This document shows positions 60,271-64,000 of a stretch of 64,000 bases of DNA, one piece after another. Location: the NCBI GenBank assembly GCA_934623575.1, contig CAKTVL010000007.1:8664-72663 (forward strand), written 5' to 3'. The position numbers and the translations under genes are program-made. The stretch is from an uncultured Oscillospiraceae bacterium. Lineage in GTDB: Bacteria > Bacillota > Clostridia > Oscillospirales > Oscillospiraceae. The notes beneath the pieces were generated by a model, which saw nothing but the letters and a program-made list of their open reading frames with translations, ran no database searches and had not been told where the DNA came from. Position 1 is the first letter of the stretch; the number at the start of each line of letters is the position of its first letter.

Positions 60271-61605
60271 ATGGAAAAACGGTATACGCTGCCCGTAGCC
60301 ATCGCTGTGGTGGTGGGCACTGTCATCGGTTCCGGCATCTTCTTCAAGGCCGAGGCCGTGCTGACAAAGACCGGCGGCAACCTGTCGATCGGTATTCTGG
60401 CATTCATCATCATGGGCGTGGTCATGATCATCAGCGCCTGCACCTTCGGCATCGTGGCCCAGAGCCATGAGGGCGTGGAGGGCCTGGTGGGCTTTGCCAA
60501 GGCCTCCTGCGGCAAGACGTTCAGCTACTATGTGGGCTGGTTCATGGCCATCATCTACTACCCCTCCCTGGTGGGCGTTCTGAGCTGGCTGCCCGCCCGC
60601 TACTTCGGCGTGCTGATGGGCTGGGACGACGCGGTCATCGGCGGCCGCACCCTGGCGCTGGCCGGCGGATTTATGATCGTCACCTACACCATGAACGCGC
60701 TGGCGCCCAAGCTGGCCGGCAAGTTCGCCATCTGCACCACCGTCATCAAGCTGATCCCCCTGCTGCTGATGGCCGTTGTGGGCACCATCGTGGGCCTGTC
60801 CAACGGCATGACCAGCTTCAACTTCTCCAATATCGTCACCGAGATGCCCTTCACCGAGGCGCTGTTCGGCGCCATCGTGTCCCTGGCCTTCGCCTTCGAG
60901 GGCTGGATCTGCGCCACTACCATCGGGCCTGAGCTGAAGGACTCCAAGAAGAACCTGCCCCGGGCGCTGCTGATCGGCACCGTCATCGTGGCCATCGTGT
61001 ACGTGGTCTACTACATCGGCCTGGGCGGCGCGGTGGAATCCGAGGTCATGATGCAGGGCGGCGAGGCCGGCGCCAAGATCGCCTTCCAGAACATCTTCGG
61101 TCAGGTGGGCGGCGCTGCCATCTTTGTGTTCGTGGTCATCTCCTGCTGGGGCACCTGCAACGGCCTGACCATGGCGGCGACCCGGGGGATGTTCGATCTG
61201 GCTACCGAGAGCGGCAGCCCCAAGCTGGCCATGTTCAAGAACGTTGACCCTGCCACTGGTATGGCCAGTAACTCCGCGGTGCTGGGCCTGCTGATGAGCG
61301 TTCTGTGGCTGCTGTATTTCTACTTCGGCACCATCCTCAACAGCTTCGGCCCTGTGATGTTCGACTCCTCTGAGCTGCCCATCATCACCCTGTATGCCCT
61401 CTACATCCCCATCTACATCGCGCTGATGAAGCGCAGCGACCTGTCCGCCTTCCGCGGTAGGGTCATGCCTGTGCTGGCCATCCTGTGCTCGGTGTTTATG
61501 GTGTTCGCCGCCATCTACTCCCATAAGTGGAACGTGGCGTGGTATCTGGGTCTGTTTTTGATCATCGAGATCATCGGCAGCTTCTTCAAGGGCAAAAAGG
61601 CCTGA
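60271..61605 (+). CDS. APC-family amino-acid permease
   Basis: 444 residues with about 12 membrane helices. The N-terminal APC signature VVGTVIGSGIFFKAEAVL forms the substrate-binding helix break, and SLAFAFEGWICATTIGPELK is the conserved helix-6 region. It imports or exchanges amino acids across the cell membrane; SteT-like serine/threonine exchange is one option. AAAGGA lies 8 bases before the ATG. It is divergent from the LysR gene, 360 bases away, with a palindromic operator in between. Confidence 0.92.
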   Translation: MEKRYTLPVAIAVVVGTVIGSGIFFKAEAVLTKTGGNLSIGILAFIIMGVVMIISACTFGIVAQSHEGVEGLVGFAKASCGKTFSYYVGWFMAIIYYPSLVGVLSWLPARYFGVLMGWDDAVIGGRTLALAGGFMIVTYTMNALAPKLAGKFAICTTVIKLIPLLLMAVVGTIVGLSNGMTSFNFSNIVTEMPFTEALFGAIVSLAFAFEGWICATTIGPELKDSKKNLPRALLIGTVIVAIVYVVYYIGLGGAVESEVMMQGGEAGAKIAFQNIFGQVGGAAIFVFVVISCWGTCNGLTMAATRGMFDLATESGSPKLAMFKNVDPATGMASNSAVLGLLMSVLWLLYFYFGTILNSFGPVMFDSSELPIITLYALYIPIYIALMKRSDLSAFRGRVMPVLAILCSVFMVFAAIYSHKWNVAWYLGLFLIIEIIGSFFKGKKA

Positions 61606-61649
61606 GCTTATACGCTGCACGCACGTCCATGTGTGTCGATACCCCAAAG

Positions 61650-61685
61650 GGACAGGCGCCGGTAAGCCGGCGTCTGTTCCGCTGT
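61650..61685 (+). terminator. Weak terminator-like hairpin after the APC permease
   Basis: ACAGGCGCCGG / CCGGCGTCTGT stem with one wobble pair; the following tail has only a short T-run. Confidence 0.45.
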
Positions 61686-61709
61686 TTTGCGCGGCGCGCG
61701 GACGGGAGG

Positions 61710-61738
61710 TTGACAAATTATAGCGCGCAGTCTATATT
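61710..61738 (+). promoter_or_regulatory. Promoter of the EamA-HAD operon
   Basis: TTGACA (61710-61715), 17 bases, TATATT (61733-61738). Confidence 0.75.
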
Positions 61739-61852
61739 TTAGTAAGGCAGATTCCAACTTTACGACGGGCGAAAAAAGGCGTATACTCCTCCCGTACCGG
61801 TCGCCTGCCGCCGTATCCGGCGGCACGGACGGGGAGAGGAAGTGCTTGTACG

Positions 61853-62725
61853 ATGTCGGAAAGACGCGCGGAGCTGCTGCTGGCCACGGTGATCGTGACG
61901 CGCAGCACCTCCTTCGTATTCAATAAGCTGGGGCTGGGGACCATGTCGGCGTTTAATTTGCTGGCGGTGCGGTTCCTGCTGGCCTTCCTGCTGCTGATGC
62001 TGCTGTTTCATAAAAAGCTGCGGCATGTGAAGCGGCGCACAGTGGTCCGGGGCGCGCTGCTGGGCGGGCTGTTCTTTCTGGTGATGTCCTGCGAGATGTT
62101 CGCGCTGCGGACGGTGAATTCCGGCACGGTGTCGCTGCTGGAGAACATGGCGATCCTGTTCGTCCCACTGCTGGAGAGCCTGCTGACCAGGACCGCGCCC
62201 AAGCCGGTCACCCTGATCAGCGCCGCGGTGGCGCTGGTGGGCGTGGCGCTGCTGACCTCCGGCGGCGGGGCCTTCCACATCGGCGTGGGGGAGTGCATCG
62301 CGCTGGGCGCGGCGGTGACCTACGCCTGCGCCATCATCACCACCGACCGCTGCACCCACCACGGCGAGGACGGCTTCGTGCTGGGGATATTGCAGGTGGG
62401 ATTTTTGGGGATCTACGCGCTTATCGCCGCGCTGCTGTTCGAGTCGCCCCGGCTGCCTCAGACCGGCGCGGAGTGGGGCATCGTTCTGGCGCTGGCGCTG
62501 ATCTGCACCGGGTTCGGCTATACGCTGCAGCCGGTGGCGCAGAGCTATATCTCGGCCCAGCGGGCCAGCCTGTTCTGCGCGCTGAGCCCGGCGTTTGCCA
62601 CGGTGTTCGGCGCGGTGCTGCTGCGGGAGCGCATCACGCCCTGGGGCGGAGTGGGCATCCTGCTGATCCTGGGGAGCATCGTGCTGCCGCATTTTTTGAA
62701 GGGAAGGCAAAGTAATGAAGCATAA
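61853..62725 (+). CDS. EamA/DMT-family transporter
   Basis: 290 residues, ten predicted helices in two EamA repeats (SAFNLLAVRFLLAFLLLML in the first, FCALSPAFATVFGAVLLRE in the second). Members export amino acids or other metabolites; the substrate is unknown. The ribosome site is poorly placed: GAGAGGAA lies about 12 bases before ATG 61853, and no better in-frame start is visible. It overlaps the following HAD gene by 11 bases. Confidence 0.9.
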   Translation: MSERRAELLLATVIVTRSTSFVFNKLGLGTMSAFNLLAVRFLLAFLLLMLLFHKKLRHVKRRTVVRGALLGGLFFLVMSCEMFALRTVNSGTVSLLENMAILFVPLLESLLTRTAPKPVTLISAAVALVGVALLTSGGGAFHIGVGECIALGAAVTYACAIITTDRCTHHGEDGFVLGILQVGFLGIYALIAALLFESPRLPQTGAEWGIVLALALICTGFGYTLQPVAQSYISAQRASLFCALSPAFATVFGAVLLRERITPWGGVGILLILGSIVLPHFLKGRQSNEA

Positions 62726-63356
62726 GGCGGTTTTGTTTGATATGGATGGTACGCTGCTGGATACCATCATGGACATGGCGGACTCGGTGAACCATGTGCT
62801 GACAGTCCACGGCTGGCCTGTCAGGACGACGGAGGAGGTGCGGAATTTTGTGGGCAACGGCGCCGGAAAGCTCATAGAGCGGGCCGTGGGCGGGGCGGCC
62901 GCGCCGGAAGAGCTTCCGGCCATCGTGGCCGAGTACAAGGCCTGGTATCAGACCCACAGCTGCATCAAGACGAAGCCCTATCCCGGCATCCCGGAGGTGC
63001 TGGCGGCGTTGGAAAAGGCGGGCGTGAAAACGGCGGTGGTGTCCAACAAGCCGGACGCCACGACCAGGGCGTTGGCGGAGCGGTTCTTCCCTGGCATGCC
63101 GGCCTTCGGCCAGCGGGAGGAGCTGCCGCCGAAGCCGTCGCCGGCGCTGGTGGAGCTGGCGCTGGCGGAGCTGGGTGTCGGCCTCGGGGACGCCGCATAC
63201 GTCGGGGACAGCGAGGTGGACGTGGCCACAGCGCGGAACGCGGGGATGCCCCTTGTGGCGGTGAGTTGGGGCTTCCGCGGGCGGGAGAAGCTGGCGCTCG
63301 CCGGCGCGGAGACCATCGTGGATGACGCAGAGGGACTGCTGCGGGCGCTGCTGTGA
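62715..63356 (+). CDS. HAD-family phosphatase (phosphoglycolate phosphatase-like)
   Basis: 213 residues. Motif I LFDMDGTLLDT, motif II SNKPDATTRA, motif III Lys in PPKPSPA, and motif IV VGDSEVDVATARNAG give a complete Gph-type HAD with a helical cap domain. It hydrolyses a small phosphorylated metabolite such as 2-phosphoglycolate. GAAGGGAAGG precedes the ATG, which lies inside the end of the EamA gene, so the two are coupled. Confidence 0.92.
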   Translation: MKHKAVLFDMDGTLLDTIMDMADSVNHVLTVHGWPVRTTEEVRNFVGNGAGKLIERAVGGAAAPEELPAIVAEYKAWYQTHSCIKTKPYPGIPEVLAALEKAGVKTAVVSNKPDATTRALAERFFPGMPAFGQREELPPKPSPALVELALAELGVGLGDAAYVGDSEVDVATARNAGMPLVAVSWGFRGREKLALAGAETIVDDAEGLLRALL

Positions 63357-63399
63357 CAGGTCGACGACGCAAAAAAGGAAAGAAATGTGAAATGCAGGG

Positions 63400-63428
63400 T
63401 TGACAAACCGGAGGATCTGCGGTATAAT
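63400..63428 (+). promoter_or_regulatory. Consensus promoter of tRNA-Gly
   Basis: TTGACA (63400-63405), 17 bases, TATAAT (63423-63428), both perfect; 14 bases separate it from the tRNA. Confidence 0.88.
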
Positions 63429-63441
63429 TCACCTTGCGTTT

Positions 63442-63517
63442 GCGGGCGTAGCTCATCTGGTAGAGCGCGACCTTGCCAAGGTCGAGGTAGCGAGTTCGAG
63501 CCTCGTCGCCCGCTCCA
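63442..63517 (+). tRNA. tRNA-Gly (GCC anticodon)
   Basis: 76 bases including an encoded CCA. Acceptor GCGGGCG (63442-63448) pairs with CGCCCGC (63507-63513), the D-arm contains AGCTCATCTGGTAGAGC, the anticodon loop is TTGCCAA on a CGACC/GGTCG stem, and the T-arm has GTTCGAG. A strong promoter and terminator flank it. It lies at the junction with AT-rich DNA. Confidence 0.95.
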
Positions 63518-63556
63518 AAAAGAAACACCATCCGAAAGGATGGTGTTTCTTTTTGG
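63517..63556 (+). terminator. Terminator of tRNA-Gly
   Basis: AAAAAGAAACACCATCC / GGATGGTGTTTCTTTTT stem with GAAA loop. Confidence 0.85.
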
Positions 63557-63559
63557 AGC

Positions 63560-63953
63560 GGCACTTTTGCTGCGCAAAAGTGGTCGCCTGCGGGCGGGTG
63601 ACTGAACGCGAGCGGGGGAACCCGCAAAGGTTCCCCCCTCACACTCCCCCTTCCTTGCGGTATACCGATTGTACAGGTATAACAAGAGTAGTGGGCGGCC
63701 ACAAAAATACAGACACACGAAAGTGTGTCTGTATTTTTTTGAATAAGTCCCTATTTACATTTGTGTGTCTGATGTATCAACAGTATAATGATACATTTCA
63801 TGAATTGCGTATGCAATTAGAAAATCAAGTAGTCCAAATTCCATAAAATGAAATTTTAGGGCAAATTACAGACATTGGCTTGGCTGTAGTATTTTTAAAC
63901 AACGTGTGTTAGACTACTGTTATACAAATCGAAATTTATAAAGGAGAATATTG
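63560..63953. other. Transition zone from GC-rich to AT-rich DNA
   Basis: No credible gene. A GGGGGAACC / GGTTCCCCC hairpin lies at about 63615-63637 and a strong terminator-like hairpin (AATACAGACACAC / GTGTGTCTGTATT with T-run) at 63703-63740. Beyond that the DNA is clearly AT-rich. A 24-codon frame at 63772-63846 is the only short open frame and has no convincing ribosome site. Confidence 0.6.
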
Positions 63954-64000
63954 ATGAAATTATTTTTATGTTCGCACTTTTCAAGTGTAGGAAGTCTGAT
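63954..64000 (+). CDS. Start of a peptidase-E-like (S51 / class I glutamine amidotransferase-like) gene
   Basis: AAAGGAG lies 7 bases before ATG 63954, and the frame reads MKLFLCSHFSSVGSL to the window edge. This opening resembles small AT-rich peptidase S51-family proteins (M-K-L-F-L-x-S-x-F), but 15 residues are not enough to be sure. Codons are AT-rich (TTA, TTT, TCA, AGT), quite unlike all other genes in the window, which suggests horizontal acquisition. Confidence 0.5.
   Translation, partial: MKLFLCSHFSSVGSL

Noticed and set aside
63772..63846. A 24-codon frame in the AT-rich tail
   Set aside because: No ribosome site and too short to assess; could be a remnant but not supportable as a gene.

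Overview
The window looks like chromosome from a GC-rich, anaerobic, spore-forming member of the Clostridia, most likely Oscillospiraceae (an Oscillibacter / Dysosmobacter / Vescimonas-type gut organism). This is an inference from gene content, not a computed placement. It rests on an [FeFe] hydrogenase, an NfnAB-type transhydrogenase, spoVAD-spoVAE, ctsR-mcsA-clpC, a small clostridial 2[4Fe-4S] ferredoxin, a glgBCDAP glycogen operon with the Firmicute-type GlgD subunit, and ThrH. Most genes have GGAGG-type ribosome binding sites. Many promoters have near-consensus TTGACA and TATAAT boxes 17 bases apart, and nearly every operon ends in a strong hairpin-plus-T-run terminator.

Layout. 1-3.1 kb: end of a membrane-anchored protein, an MscS channel and a MATE exporter. 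3.3-6.9 kb: a two-gene hydrogenase operon (NuoF/GltD-type flavoprotein plus HydA). 6.9-10.6 kb: uracil-DNA glycosylase, a lipase-like hydrolase, glycerol kinase and a zinc-ribbon protein. 10.7-12.2 kb: lipoprotein and RidA, separated by a hairpin-bounded segment. 12.2-16.4 kb: composite repeats, then the CtsR-controlled stress operon (mcsB absent). 16.5-18.9 kb: unknown membrane protein and an acetyltransferase. 19.2-22.0 kb: csoR-copA, with an in-frame copZ-like tail. 22.1-23.5 kb: spoVAD-spoVAE. 23.6-25.8 kb: nfnB-nfnA. 26-29.8 kb: PAP2 phosphatase, a trigger-factor-like protein, and an orphan peptide-binding lipoprotein. 29.8-34.5 kb: aspartate/threonine pathway (lysC-asd divergent from thrC-thrH). 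34.5-41.9 kb: a MITE-like element, a LysR regulator, RNA helicase, RsmI, TrmN6-like methyltransferase, ferredoxin, YdcF, uridine kinase and a BIG2 surface protein. 42-46.1 kb: ABC half-transporter, YlmH, DUF896 and XpaC-like operon. 46.1-47 kb: a large composite repeat block. 47-55.1 kb: glgBCDAP. 55.1-61.6 kb: a LysR-controlled cluster of PLP enzyme, Na+/amino-acid symporter, D-2-hydroxyacid dehydrogenase and a divergent APC permease. 61.8-63.4 kb: EamA transporter and HAD phosphatase. 63.4-64 kb: tRNA-Gly followed by a sharp switch to AT-rich DNA carrying the start of a peptidase-E-like gene.

How it fits together. The redox genes (hydrogenase module, NfnAB, ferredoxin) form a fermentative electron-balancing set linking ferredoxin, NAD(P)H and H2. 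The glg operon stores and remobilises glucose as glycogen. The 55-61 kb cluster plausibly imports an amino acid, removes its amino group and reduces the resulting 2-oxo acid. Most of the window is recognisable core genome. The points most worth following are the FMN-less hydrogenase partner, the in-frame copA-copZ gene with its own ribosome binding site, the trigger factor with an eroded ribosome-docking loop, the dispersed composite and MITE-like repeats, and the amino-acid cluster.
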